This document shows positions 36,528 to 51,227 of a stretch of DNA of 64,000 bases, in pieces. The DNA is taken from contig NC_087069.1 in the NCBI RefSeq assembly GCF_963678635.1, positions 56,179,452 to 56,243,451 of the forward strand, given 5' to 3'. Each line of letters begins with the position of its first letter. Within the stretch, counting starts at the first letter, position 1. Below the pieces are notes generated by a model. That model was not told the origin of the DNA, did no database searches, and was given only the letters and a program-made list of their open reading frames with translations. Source of the DNA: Symsagittifera roscoffensis (Eukaryota > Xenacoelomorpha > Acoela > Convolutidae). The position numbers were made by a program, and so were the translations under genes.

Positions 36528-37973
36528 GTAAAACAAGAATAATCCTGTGGCTATCTATGAATGTGCCAAATAATGGCAACAGGATTTTCAAAACAACCTA
36601 CGTGGAGATAATGAGTTCTTTCCCTATCTGCTTTTACTCTGATGGTCAGAGACAGCCACAACAAAACAGCAGCGACAGTCCAGTCAACCAAGAATAATCC
36701 GGTGGCTACCTATGATTGAGCCAAATAATGGCATCCGGATTATCAAAACAACTTACATGGAGATAATGAGTTCTTTCCATGTTTGCTTTTGCTCTGATGG
36801 TCAAAGACAGCAACAACAAAACAACAGCGATAGTCCAGTCAACCAACAATAATCCTGTGGCTATCTTTGAATGTGCCAAATAATGGCATCAGGATTGTCA
36901 AAACAACCCACCTGGACATAATGAGTTCTTTTCCTGTTTATTTTGCTCTGATGATCATAGACAGCCACAACAAAACAATAGCGACATTCCAGTCAACCAA
37001 GAATAATCCGGTGGCTACCTATGATTGTGCCAAATAATGGCATCAGGATTGTCAAAACAACCTAAATGGAGATAATGAGTTCTTTCCCTATTTGCTTTTG
37101 CTCTGGTGGTCATAGACAGCTACAAAAAAACAACAGCGACAGTCTAGTCAACCAAGAATAATCCTGTGGCTACCTATGATTGAGCCAAATAATGGCATCA
37201 GGATTGTCAAAACAACCTACATGAAGATAATGAGTTCTTTCCCTGTTTGCTTTTGCTCTGATGGTCATAGACAGCTGCAACAAAACAACAGCGACAGTCC
37301 AGTAAACCAAGAATAATCCTGTGGCTATCTATGAATGTGCCAAATAATGGCAACAGGATTGTCAAAACAACCTACGTGGAGATAATGAGTTCTTTCCCTA
37401 TCTGCTTTTACTCTGATGGTCAGAGACAGCCACAACAAAACAGCAGCGACAGTCCAGTCAACCAAGAACAATCCGGTGGCTACCTATGATTGAGCCAAAT
37501 AATGGCATCAGGATTGTCAAAACAACTTACATGGAGATAATGAGTTCTTTCCATGTTTGCTTTTGCTCTGATGGTCAAAGACAGCAACAACAAATCAACA
37601 GCGACAGTCCAGTCAACCAACAATAATCCTGTAGCTATCTTTGAATGTGCCAAATAATGGCATCAGGATTGTCAAAACAACCCACCTGGAGATAATGAGT
37701 TCTTTTCCTGTTTGCTTTTGCTCTGATGATCATAGACAGCCACAACAAAACAATAGCGACATTCCAGTCAACCAAGAATAATCCGGTGGCTACCTATGAT
37801 TGTGCCAAATAATGGCATCAGGATTGTCAAAACAACCTACATGGAGATAATGAGTTCTTTCCCTGTTTGCTTTTGCTCTGATGGTCATAGACAGCTACAA
37901 CAAAACAACAGCGACAGTCTAGTCAACCAAGAATAATCCTGTGGCTATCTATGAATGTGCCAAATAATGGCAT
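36528..37973. repeat. Higher-order duplication, copy 1 (offset 2,021 bp)
   Basis: Repeated at 38,549-39,994. Markers are CAGTAAAACAAG with CAACAGGATTTTC, the shortened CTGTTTATTTTGC, and CAATAGCGACATTCC. The two copies diverge near 37,974, where copy 1 runs into a block-1-like tract. Confidence 0.8.
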
Positions 37974-38080
37974 CAGGAGTGTTAAAACAACCTACTTGGA
38001 AATAATGAGTCAGTACTTTCCCTGTTTGATTTTGCTTTGATGGTCATAGACAGCCACAACAAAACAACAGCGATAGTCCA
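37974..38080. repeat. Block-1-like tract embedded in block 3
   Basis: CAGGAGTGTTAAAACAACC, then TACTTGGAAATAATGAGTCA and GTACTTTCCCTGTTTGATTT followed by TGCTTTGATGG. This combination otherwise occurs only near 18,071-18,175. A second copy lies at about 38,444-38,521. Confidence 0.8.
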
Positions 38081-38548
38081 GTAAAACAAGAATAATCCTG
38101 TGGCTATCTATGAATGTGCCAAATAATGGCAACAGGATTTTCAAAACAACCTACGTGGAGATAATGAGTTCTTTCCCTATCTGCTTTTACTCTGATGGTC
38201 AGAGACAGCCACAACAAAACAGCAGCGACAGTCCAGTCAACCAAGAATAATCCGGTGGCTACCTATGATTGAGCCAAATAATGGCATCCGGATTATCAAA
38301 ACAACTTACATGGAGATAATGAGTTCTTTCCCTGTTTGCTTTTGCTCTGATGGTCATAGACAGCTACAACAAAACAACAGCGACAGTCTAGTCAACCAAG
38401 AATAATCCTGTGGCTATCTATGAATGTGCCAAATAATGGCATCAGGAGTGTTAAAACAACCTACTTGGAAATAATGAGTCAGTACTTTCCCTGTTTGATT
38501 TTGCTTTGATGGTCATAGACAGCTGCAACAAAACAACAGCGACAGTCC

Positions 38549-39994
38549 AGTAAAACAAGAATAATCCTGTGGCTATCTATGAATGTGCCAAATAATGGCA
38601 ACAGGATTTTCAAAACAACCTACGTGGAGATAATGAGTTCTTTCCCTATCTGCTTTTACTCTGATGGTCAGAGACAGCCACAACAAAACAGCAGCGACAG
38701 TCCAGTCAACCAAGAATAATCCGGTGGCTACCTATGATTGAGCCAAATAATGGCATCCGGATTATCAAAACAACTTACATGGAGATAATGAGTTCTTTCC
38801 ATGTTTGCTTTTGCTCTGATGGTCAAAGACAGCAACAACAAAACAACAGCGATAGTCCAGTCAACCAACAATAATCCTGTGGCTATCTTTGAATGTGCCA
38901 AATAATGGCATCAGGATTGTCAAAACAACCCACCTGGACATAATGAGTTCTTTTCCTGTTTATTTTGCTCTGATGATCATAGACAGCCACAACAAAACAA
39001 TAGCGACATTCCAGTCAACCAAGAATAATCCGGTGGCTACCTATGATTGTGCCAAATAATGGCATCAGGATTGTCAAAACAACCTAAATGGAGATAATGA
39101 GTTCTTTCCCTATTTGCTTTTGCTCTGGTGGTCATAGACAGCTACAAAAAAACAACAGCGACAGTCTAGTCAACCAAGAATAATCCTGTGGCTACCTATG
39201 ATTGAGCCAAATAATGGCATCAGGATTGTCAAAACAACCTACATGAAGATAATGAGTTCTTTCCCTGTTTGCTTTTGCTCTGATGGTCATAGACAGCTGC
39301 AACAAAACAACAGCGACAGTCCAGTAAACCAAGAATAATCCTGTGGCTATCTATGAATGTGCCAAATAATGGCAACAGGATTGTCAAAACAACCTACGTG
39401 GAGATAATGAGTTCTTTCCCTATCTGCTTTTACTCTGATGGTCAGAGACAGCCACAACAAAACAGCAGCGACAGTCCAGTCAACCAAGAACAATCCGGTG
39501 GCTACCTATGATTGAGCCAAATAATGGCATCAGGATTGTCAAAACAACTTACATGGAGATAATGAGTTCTTTCCATGTTTGCTTTTGCTCTGATGGTCAA
39601 AGACAGCAACAACAAATCAACAGCGACAGTCCAGTCAACCAACAATAATCCTGTAGCTATCTTTGAATGTGCCAAATAATGGCATCAGGATTGTCAAAAC
39701 AACCCACCTGGAGATAATGAGTTCTTTTCCTGTTTGCTTTTGCTCTGATGATCATAGACAGCCACAACAAAACAATAGCGACATTCCAGTCAACCAAGAA
39801 TAATCCGGTGGCTACCTATGATTGTGCCAAATAATGGCATCAGGATTGTCAAAACAACCTACATGGAGATAATGAGTTCTTTCCCTGTTTGCTTTTGCTC
39901 TGATGGTCATAGACAGCTACAACAAAACAACAGCGACAGTCTAGTCAACCAAGAATAATCCTGTGGCTATCTATGAATGTGCCAAATAATGGCA
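38549..39994. repeat. Higher-order duplication, copy 2 (offset 2,021 bp)
   Basis: Partner of 36,528-37,973, with the same rare variants in the same order. Confidence 0.8.
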
Positions 39995-42130
39995 TCAGGA
40001 TTGTCAAAACAACCTACATGGAGATAATGAGTTCTTTCCCTGTTTGCTTTTGCTCTGATGGTCATAGACAGCTACAACAAAACAACAGCGACAGTCTAGT
40101 CAACCAAGAATAATCCTGTGGCTATCTATGAATGTGCCAAATAATGGCAACAGGATTGTCAAAACAACCTACGTGGAGATAATGAGTTCTTTCCCTGTTT
40201 GCTTTTGCTCTGATGGTCATAGACAGCTACAACAAAACAACAGCGACAGTCCAGTCAACCATGAATAATCCTGTGTATATCTATGAATGTGCCAAATAAT
40301 GGCAACAGGATTGTCAAAACAACCTACGTGGAGATAATGAGTTCTTTTCCTGTTTGCTTTTGCTCTGATGATCATAGACAGCCACAACAAAACAATAGCG
40401 ACAGTCCAGTCAACCAAGAATAATCCGGTGGCTACCTATGATTGTGCCAAATAATGGCATCAGGATTGTCAAAACAACCTACATGGAGATAATGAGTTCT
40501 TTCCCTGTTTGCTTTTGCTCTGATGGTCATAGACAGCTACAACAAAGCAACAGCGATAGTCTAGTCAACCAAGAATAATCCTGTGGCTATCTATGAATGT
40601 GCCAAATAATGGCATCAGGATTGTCAAAACAACCTACATGGAGATAATGAGTTCTTTCCCTGTTTGCTTTTGCTCTGATGATCATAGACAGCCACAACAA
40701 AACAATAGCGACAGTCCAGTCAACCAAGAATAATCCTGTGGCTATCTATGAATGTGCCAAATAATGGCAACAGGATTGTCAAAACAACCTACGTGGAGAT
40801 AATGAGTTCTTTCCCTGTTTGCTTTTGCTCTGATGGTCATAGACAGCTACAACAAAACAACAGCGACAGTCCAGTCAACCATGAATAATCCTGTGGCTAT
40901 CTATGAATGTGCCAAATAATGGCAACAGGATTGTCAAAACAACCTACGTGGAGATAATGAGTTCTTTCCCTATTTGCTTTTACTCTGATGGTCAGAGACA
41001 GCCACAACAAAACAGCAGCAACGGTCCAGTCAACCAAGAATAATCCGGTGGCTACCTATGATTGAGCCAAATAATGGCATCAGGATTGTCAAAACAACTT
41101 ACATGGAGATAATGAGTTCTTTCCATGTTTGCTTTTGCTCTGATGGTCAAAGACAGCAACAACAAAACAACAGCGACAGTCCAGTCAACCAAGAATAATC
41201 CTGTGGCTATCTATGAATGTGCCAAATTCTGGCATCAGGATTGTCAAAACAACCTACATGGCGATAATGAGTTCTTTCCCTGTTTGCTTTTGCTCTGATG
41301 GTCATAGACAGCTACAACAAAACAACAGCGACAGTCCAGTCAACCAAGAACAATCCTCTGGCTATCTATGAATGTGCCAATTAATGGCATCAAGATTGTC
41401 AAAACAACTTACATGGAGATAATGAGTTCTTTCCATGTTTGCTTTTGCTCTGATGGTCAAAGACAGCAACAACAAAACAACAGCGACAGTCCAGTCAACC
41501 AACAATAATCCTGTGGCTATCTTTGAATGTGCCAAATAATGGCATCAAGATTGTCAAAACAACTTACATGGAGATAATGAGTTCTTTCCATGTTTGCTTT
41601 TGCTCTGATGGTCAAAGACAGCCACAACAAAACAATAGCGACAGTCCAGTCCACCAAGAATAATCCGGTGGCTACCTATGATTGTGCCAAATAATGGCAT
41701 CAGGATTGTCAAAACAACCTACATGGAGATAATGAGTTCTTTCCCTGTTTGCTTTTGCTCTGATGATCATAGACAGCCACAACAAAACAATAGCGACAGT
41801 CTAGTCAACCAAGAACAACCCTGTGGCTACCTATGATTGAGCCAAATAATGGCATCAGGATTGTCAAAACAACCTACATGGAGATAATGAGTTCTTTCCC
41901 TGTTTGCTTTTGCTCTGATGATCATAGACAGCCACAACAAAACAATAGCGACAGTCTAGTCAACCAACAATAATCCTGTGGCTATCTTTGAATGTGCCAA
42001 ATAATGGCATCAAGATTGTAAAACAACCTACATGGAGATAATGAGTTCTTTACCTGTTTGCTTTTGCTCTGATGGTCATAGACAGCTACAACAAAACAAC
42101 AGCGACAGTCTAGTCAACCAAGAATAATCC

Positions 42131-43990
42131 TGTGGCTATATATGAATGTGCCAAATAATGGCATCAAGATTGTCAAAACAACCTACATGGAGATAATGAG
42201 TTCTTTCCCTGTTTGCTTTTGCTCTGATGATCATAGACAGCCACAACAAAACAATAGCGACAGTCTAGTCAACCATGAACAATCCTGTGGCTACCTATGA
42301 TTGAGCCAAATAATGGCATCAGGATTTTCAAAACAACTTACATGGAGATAATGAGTTCTTTCCATGTTTGCTTTTGCTCTGATGGTCAAAGACAGCAACA
42401 ACAAAACAACAGCGACAGTCCAGTCAACCAAGAATAATCCTGTGGCTATCTCTGAATGTGCCAAATAATGGCATCAGGATTGTCAAAACAACCTACATGG
42501 AGATAATGAGTTCTTTCCCTGTTTGCTTTTGCTCTGATGGTCATAGACAGCCACAACAAAACAACAGCGACAGTCTAGTCAACCAAGAACAATCCTGTGG
42601 CTACCTATGATTGAGCCAAATAATGGCATCAGGATTGTCAAAACAACTTACATGGAGATAATGAGTTCTTTCCATGTTTGCTTTTGCTCTGATGGTCAAA
42701 GACAGCAACAACAAAACAACAGCGACAGTCCAGTCAACCAAGAATAATCCTGTGGCTATCTCTGAATGTGCCAAATAATGGCATCAGGATTGTCAAAACA
42801 ACCTACATGGAGATAATGAGTTCTTTCCCTGTTTGCTTTTGCTCTGATGGTCATAGACAGTCACAACAAAACAACAGCGACAGTCTAGTCAACCAAGAAC
42901 AATCCTGTGGCTACCTATGATTGAGCCAAATAATGGCATCAGGATTGTCAAAACAACTTACATGGAGATAATGAGTTCTTTCCATGTTTGCTTTTGCTCT
43001 GATGGTCAAAGACAGCAACAACAAAACAACAGCGACAGTCCAGTCAACCAAGAATAATCCTGTGGCTATATATGAATGTGCCAAATAATGGCATCAAGAT
43101 TGTCAAAACAACCTACATGGAGATAATGAGTTCTTTCCCTGTTTGCTTTTGCTCTGATGATCATAGACAGCCACAACAAAACAATAGCGACAGTCTAGTC
43201 AACCATGAACAATCCTGTGGCTACCTATGATTGAGCCAAATAATGGCATCAGGATTTTCAAAACAACTTACATGGAGATAATGAGTTCTTTCCATGTTTG
43301 CTTTTGCTCTGATGGTCAAAGACAGCAACAACAAAACAACAGCGACAGTCCAGTCAACCAAGAATAATCCTGTGGCTATCTCTGAATGTGCCAAATAATG
43401 GCATCAGGATTGTCAAAACAACCTACATGGAGATAATGAGTTCTTTCCCTGTTTGCTTTTGCTCTGATGGTCATAGACAGCCACAACAAAACAACAGCGA
43501 CAGTCTAGTCAACCAAGAACAATCCTGTGGCTACCTATGATTGAGCCAAATAATGGCATCAGGATTGTCAAAACAACTTACATGGAGATAATGAGTTCTT
43601 TCCATGTTTGCTTTTGCTCTGATGGTCAAAGACAGCAACAACAAAACAACAGCGACAGTCCAGTCAACCAAGAATAATCCTGTGGCTATCTCTGAATGTG
43701 CCAAATAATGGCATCAGGATTGTCAAAACAACCTACATGGAGATAATGAGTTCTTTCCCTGTTTGCTTTTGCTCTGATGGTCATAGACAGTCACAACAAA
43801 ACAACAGCGACAATCCAGTCAACCAAGAATAATCCTGTGGCTATCTCTGAATGTGCCAAATAATGGCATCAGGATTGTCAAAACAACCTACATGGAGATA
43901 ATGAGTTCTTTGCCTATTTGCTTTTACTCTGATGGTCAGAGACAGCCACAACAAAACAGCAGCGACAGTCCAGTCAACCAAGAATAATCC
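42131..43990. repeat. Six-monomer higher-order repeat, 930 bp, about two copies
   Basis: TGTGGCTATATATG recurs at 42,131 and 43,061, CAACCATGAACAATCC 930 bases apart, and GGATTTTCAAAACAACTT likewise. The interior alternates two monomer types (GGCTATCTCTGAATG and GGCTACCTATGATTG). Confidence 0.8.
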
Positions 43991-44879
43991 GGTGGCTACC
44001 TATGATTGAGCCAAATAATGGCATCAGGATTGTCAAAACAATTTACATGGAGATAATGAGTTCTTTCCATGTTTGCTTTTGCTCTGATGGTCAAAGACAG
44101 CAACAACAAAACAGCAGCGACAGTCCAGTCAACCAACATTAATCCTGTGGCTATCTATGAATGTGCCAAATAATGGCATCAGGATTGTCAAAACAACGTA
44201 CATGGAGATAATGAGTTCTTTCCCTGTTTGCTTTTGCTCTGATGATCATAGACAGCCACAACAAAACAATAGCGACAGTCCAGTCAACCAAGAATAATCC
44301 GGTGGCTACCTATGAGTGTGCCAAATAATGGCATCAGGATTGTCAAAACAACCTACATGGAGATAATGAGTTCCTTCCCTGTTTGCTTTTGCTCTGATGG
44401 TCATAGACAGCCACAAAAAACAATAGCGACAGTCCAGTCAACCAAGAATAATCCGGTGGCTACCTATGATTGAGCCAAATAATGGCATCAGGATTGTCAA
44501 AACAACTTACATGGAGATAATGAGTTCTTTCCCTGTTTGCTTTTGCTCTGATGATCATAGACAGCCACAACAAAACAATAGCGACAGTCCAGTCAACCAA
44601 GAATAATCCGGTGGCTACCTTTGATTGTGCCAAATCATGGCATCAGGATTGTCAAAACAACCTACATGGAGATAATGAGTTCCTTCCCTGTTTGCTTTTG
44701 CTCTGATGGTCATAGACAGCTACAACAAAACAACAGCGACAGTCCAGTCAACCAAGGATAATCCTGTGGGTATCTATGAATGTGCCAAATAATGGCAACA
44801 GGATTGTCAAAACAACCTACGTGGAGATAATGAATTCTTTCCCTATTTGCTTTTACTCTGTTGGTCAGAGACAGCCACA

Positions 44880-45530
44880 ACAAAACAGCAGCGACAGTCC
44901 AGTCAACCAAGAATTTTCCGGTGGCTACCTATGATTGAGCCAAATAATGGCATCAGGATTGCCAAAACAACTTACATGGAGATAATGAGTTCTTTCCATG
45001 CTTGCTTTTGCTATGATGGTCAAAGACAGCAACAACAAAACAACAGCGATAACCCAGTCAACCAACAATAATCCTGTGGCTATCTTTGAATGTGCCAAAT
45101 AATGGCATCAGGATTGTCAAAACAACCCACCTGGAGATAATGAGTTCTTTTCCTGTTTGCTTTTGCTCTGATGATCATAGACAGCCACAACAAAACAATA
45201 GCGACAGTCCAGTCAACCAAGAATAATCCGGTGGCTACCTATGATTGTGCCAAATAATGGCATCAGGATTGTCAAAACAACCTACATGGAGATAATGAGT
45301 TCTTTCCCTGTTTGCTTTTGCTCTGATGATCATAGACAGCCACAACAAAACAGCAGCGACAGTCCAGTCAACCAAGAATTTTCCGGTGGCTACCTATGAT
45401 TGAGCCAAATAATGGCATCAGGATTGCCAAAACAACTTACATGGAGATAATGAGTTCTTTCCATGCTTGCTTTTGCTATGATGGTCAAAGACAGCAACAA
45501 CAAAACAACAGCGACAACCCAGTCAACCAA
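44880..45530. repeat. Three-monomer higher-order repeat, 465 bp
   Basis: The rare variant GAATTTTCCGGTGG with GGATTGCCAAAACAAC and TCCATGCTTGCTTTTGC appears at 44,911 and again at 45,376, exactly 465 bases apart. Confidence 0.75.
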
Positions 45531-46734
45531 CAATAATCCTGTGGCTATCTTTGAATGTGCCAAATAATGGCATCAGGATTGTCAAAACAACCCACCTGGA
45601 GATAATGAGTTCTTTTCCTGTTTGCTTTTGCTCTGATGATCATAGACAGCCACAACAAAACAATAGCGACAGTCCAGTCAACCAAGAATAATCCGGTGGC
45701 TACCTATGATTGTGCCAAATAATGGCATCAGGATTGTCAAAACAACCTACATGGAGATAATGAGTTCTTTCCCTGTTTGCTTTTGCTCTGATGATCAAAG
45801 ACAGCAACAACAAAACAACAGCGACAGTCCAGTCAACCAACAATAATCCTGTGGCTATCTTTGAATATGCCAAATAATGGCATCAGGATTGTCAAAACAA
45901 CCCACCTGGAGATAATGCGTTCTTTCCCTGTTTGCTTTTGCTCTGATGGTCATAGACAGCTACAACAAAACAACAGCGACAGTCTAGTCAACCAAGAATA
46001 ATCCTGTGGCTATCTATGAATGTGCCAAATAATGGCATCAGGATTGTCAAAACAACCTACATGGAGAAAATGAGTTCTTTCCCTGTTTGCTTTTGCTCTG
46101 ATGATCATAGACAGCCACAACAAAATAATAGCGACAGTCCACTCAACCAAGAATAATCCTGTGGCTATCTATGAATGTGCCAAATAATGGCAACAGGATT
46201 GTCAAAACAACCTACATGGAGATAATGAGTTCTTTCCCTGTTTGCTTTTGCTCTGATGGTCATAGACAGCTACAACAAAACAACAGCGACAGTCCAGTCA
46301 ACCAAGAATAATCCTGTGGCTATCTATGAATGTGCCAAATAATGGCAACAGGATTGTCAAAACAACCTACGTGGAGATAATGAGTTCTTTCTCTATTTTC
46401 TTTTACTCTGATGGTCAGAGACAGCCACAACAAAACAGCAGCGACAGTCCAGTCAACCAAGAATGATCCGGTGGCTACCTATGATTGAGCCAAATAATGG
46501 CATCAGGATTGTCAAAACAACTTACATGGAGATAATGAGTTCTTTCCATGTTTGCTTTTGCTCTGATGATCATAGACAGCCACAACAAAACAATAGCGAC
46601 AGTCTAGTCAACCAAGAATAATCCGGTGGCTACCTATGATTGTGCCAAATAATGGCATCAGGATTGTCAAAACAACCTACATGGAGATAATGAGTTCTTT
46701 ACCTGTTTGTTTTTGCTCTGATGGTCATAGACAG

Positions 46735-47250
46735 CCACAACAAAACAACAGCGACAGTCTAGTCAACTAAGAACAATCCTGTGGCTACCTATGATTGAGC
46801 CAAATAATGGCATCAGGATTGTCAAAACAACTTACATGGAGATAATTAGTTCTTTCCATGTTTGCTTTTGCTCTGATGGTCAAAGACAGCAACAACAAAA
46901 CAACAGCGACAGTCCAGTCAACCAACAATAATCCTGTGGCTATCTTTGAATGTGCCAAATAATGGCATCAGGATTGTCAAAACAACCTACATGGAGATAA
47001 TGAGTTCTTTACCTGTTTGTTTTTGCTCTGATGGTCATAGACAGCCACAACAAAACAACAGCGACAGTCTAGTCAACTAAGAACAATCCTGTGGCTACCT
47101 ATGATTGAGCCAAATAATGGCATCAGGATTGTCAAAACAACTTACATGGAGATAATTAGTTCTTTCCATGTTTGTTTTTGCTCTGATGGTCAAAGACAGC
47201 AACAACAAAACAACAGCGACAGTCCAGTCAACCAACAATAATCCTGTGGC
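46735..47250. repeat. Two-monomer higher-order repeat, 310 bp
   Basis: AGTCAACTAAGAACAATCC at 46,761 and 47,071, with the rare GATAATTAGTTCTTTCC in both copies. Confidence 0.75.
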
Positions 47251-50200
47251 TATCTTTGAATGTGCCAAATAATGGCATCAGGATTATCAAAACAACCCAC
47301 CTGGAGATAATGAGTTCTTTTCCTGTTTGCTTTTGCTCTGATGATCATAGACAGCCACAACAAAACAATAGCGACAGTCCAGTCAACCAAGAATTATCCG
47401 GTGGCTACCTATGATTGTGCCAAATAATGGCATCATGATTGTCAAAACAACCTACATGGAGATAATGAGTTCTTTCCCTGTTTGCTTTTGCTCTGATGGT
47501 GATAGACAGCTACAACAAAACAACAGCGACAGTCTAGTCAACCAAGAATATTCCTGTGGCTTTCTATGAATGTGCCAAATAATGGCATCAGGATTGTCAA
47601 AACAACCTACATGGAGATAATGAGTTCTTTCCCTGTTTGCTTTTGCTCTGATGATCATAGACAGCCACAACAAAACAATAGCGACAGTCTAGTCAACCAA
47701 GAATAAACCGGTGGCTACCAGATGATTGTGCCAAATAATGGCATCAAGATTGTCAAAACAACCTACATGGAGATAATGAGTTCTTTCCCTGTTTGCTTTT
47801 GCTCTGATGGTCATAGACAGCCACAACAAAACAACAGCGACAGTCTAGTCAACCAAGAACAATCCTGTGGCAATCTATGAATGTGCCAAATAATGGCATC
47901 AGGACTGTCAAAACAACCTACATGGAGATAATGAGTTCTTTCCCTGTTTGCTTTTGCTCTGATGATCATAGACAGCCACAACAAAACAATAGCTACAATC
48001 TAATCAACCAAGAATAATCCGGTGGCTACCTATGATTGTGCCAAATAATGGCATCAGGATTGTCAAAACAACCTACATGGAGATTATGAGTTCTTTTCCT
48101 GTTTGCTTTTGCTCTGATGGTCATAGACAGCCACAACAAAACAACAGCGACAGTCTAGTCAACCAAGAACAACCCCGTGGCTATCTATGAATGTGCCAAA
48201 TAAAGGCATCAGGACTGTCAAAACAACCTACATGGAGATAATGAGTTCTTTCCCTGTTTGCTTTTGCTCTGATGTTCATAGACAGCCACAACAAAACAAT
48301 AGCGACAGTCTAGTCAACCAAGAACAATCCTGTGGCTATCTATGAATGTGCCAAATGATGGCATCAGGACTGTCAAAACAACCTAAATGGAGATAATGAG
48401 CTCTTTCCCTGTTTGCTTTTGCTCTGATGATCATAGACAGCCACAACAAAACAATAGCGACAGTCTAGTCAACCAAGAATAAACCGGTGGATACCTATGA
48501 TTGTGCCAAATAATGGCATCAGGATTGTCAAAACAACCTACATGGAGATATTGAGTTCTTTACCTGTTTGCTTTTGCTCTGATGGTCATAGACAGCCACA
48601 ACAAAACAACAGCGACAGTCTAGTCAACCAAGAACAATCCTGTGGCAATCTAGGAATGTGCCAAATAATGGCATCAGGACTGTCAAAACAACCTACATGG
48701 AGATATTGAGTTCTTTCCCTGTTTGCTTTTGCTCTGATGATCATAGACAGCCACAAAAAAACAATAGCTACAGTCTAGTCAACCAAGAATAATCCGGTGG
48801 CTACCTATGATTGTGCCAAATAATGGCATCAGGATTGTCAAAACAACCTACATGGAGATAATGAGTTCTTTTCCTGTTTGCTTTTGCTCTGATGGTCATA
48901 GACAGCCACAACAAAACAACAGCGACAGTCTAGTCAACCAAGAACAACCCTGTGGCTATCTATGAATGTGCCAAATAATGGCATCAGGACTGTCAAAACA
49001 ACCTACATGGAGATAATGAGTTCTTTCCCTGTTTGCTTTTGCTCTGATGGTCATAGACAGCCACAACAAAACAACAGCGACAGTCTAGTCAACCAAGAAC
49101 AATCCTGTGGCTATCTATGAATGTGTCAAATAATGGCATCAGGATTGTCAAAACAACCTACATGGAGATAATGAGTTCTTTCCCTGTTTGCTTTTGCTGT
49201 GATGATCATAGACAGCCACAACAAAACAATAGCGACAGTCTAGTCAACCAAGAATAATCCGGTGGCTACCTATGATTGTGCCAAATAATGGCATCAGGAT
49301 TGTCAAAACAACCTACATGGAGATAATGAGTTCTTTCCCTGTTTGCTTTTGCTCTGATGGTCATAGAAAGCCACAACAAAACAACAGCGACAGTCTAGTC
49401 AACCAAGAACAATCCTGTGGCTATCTATGAATGTGCCAAATAATGGCATCAGGACTGTCAAAACAACCTACATGGAGATAATGAGTTCTTTACCTGTTTG
49501 CTTTTGCTCTGATGTTCATAGACAGCCACAACAAAACAATAGCGACAGTCAAGTCAACCAAGAATAATCCTGTGGCTATCTATGAATGTGCCAAATAATG
49601 GCATCAGGACTGTCAAAACAACCTACATGGAGATAATGAGTTCTTTCCCTGTTTGCTTTTGCTCTGATGTTCATAGACAGCCACAACAAAACAATAGCGA
49701 CAGTCAAGTCAACCAAGAAAAATCCTGTGGCTATCTATGAATATGCCAAATAATGGCATCAGGATTGTCAAAACAACCTACATGGAGATAATGAGTTCTT
49801 TCCCTGTTTGCTTTTGCTCTGATGGTCATAGACAGCCACAACAAAACAACAGCGACAGTCTAGTCAACCAAGAACAATCCTGTGGCTATCTATGAATGTG
49901 CCAAATAATGGCATCAGGGTTGTCAAAACAACCTACATCGAGATAATGATTTCTTTCCCTGTTTGCTTTTGCTCTGATGGTCATAGACAGCCACGACAAA
50001 ACAACAGCGACAGTCTAGTCAACCAAGAACAATCCTGTGGCTATCTATGAATGTGCCAAATAATGGCATCAGGACTGTCAAAACAACCTACATGGAGATA
50101 ATGAGTTCTTTCCCTGTTTGCTTTTGCTCTGATGTTCATAGACAGCCACAACAAAACAATAGCGACAGTCAAGTCAACCAAGAATAATCCTGTGGCTATC

Positions 50201-51227
50201 TATGAATGTGCCAAATAATGGCATCAGGATTGTCAAAACAACCTACATGGAGATAATGAGTTGTTTCCCTGTTTGCTTTTGCTCTGATGGTCATAGACAG
50301 CCACAACAAAACAACAGCGACAGTCTAGTCAACCAAGAACAATCCTGTGGCTATCTATGAATGTGCCAAATAATGGCATCAGGGTTGTCAAAACAACCTA
50401 CATGGAGATAATGAGTTCTTTCCCTGTTTGCTTTTGCTCTGATGGTCATAGACAGCCACAACAAAACAACAGCGACAGTCTAGTCAACCAAGAACAATCC
50501 TGTGGCTATCTATGAATTTGCCAAATAATGGCATCAGGATTGTCAAAGCAACCTACGTGGAGATAATGAGTTCTTTCCCTGTTTGCTTTTGCTCTGATGG
50601 TCATAGACAGCCACAACAAAACAACAGCGACAGTCTAGTCAACCAAGAATAATCCTGTGGCAATCTATGAATGTGTCAAATAATGGCATCAGGATTGTCA
50701 AAACAACCTACATGGAGATAATGAATTCTTTCCCTGTTTGCTTTTGCTCTGATGGTCATAGACAGCCACAACAAAACAAAAGCGACAGTCTAGTCAACCA
50801 AGAACAATGCTATGGCTATCTATGAATGTGCCAAATAATGGCATCAGGATTGTCAAAACAACCTACGCGGAGATAAAGAGTTCTTTCCCTGTTTGCTTTT
50901 GCTCTGATGGTCATAGACAGCCACAACAAAACAACAGCGACAGTCTAGTCAACCAAGAATAATCATGTGGCTATCCATGAATGTGTCAAATAATGGCATC
51001 AGGATTGTCAAAACAACCTACATGGAGATAATGAGTTCTTTCCCTGTTTGCTTTTGCTCTTATGGTCATAGACAGCCATAACAAAACAACAGCGACAGTC
51101 TAGTCAACCAAGAACAATGCTGTGGCTATCTATGAATGTGCCAAACAATGGCATTAGGATTGTCAAAACAACCTACATGGAGATAATGAGTTCTTTCCCT
51201 GTTTGCTTTTGCTCTGATGGTCATAGA

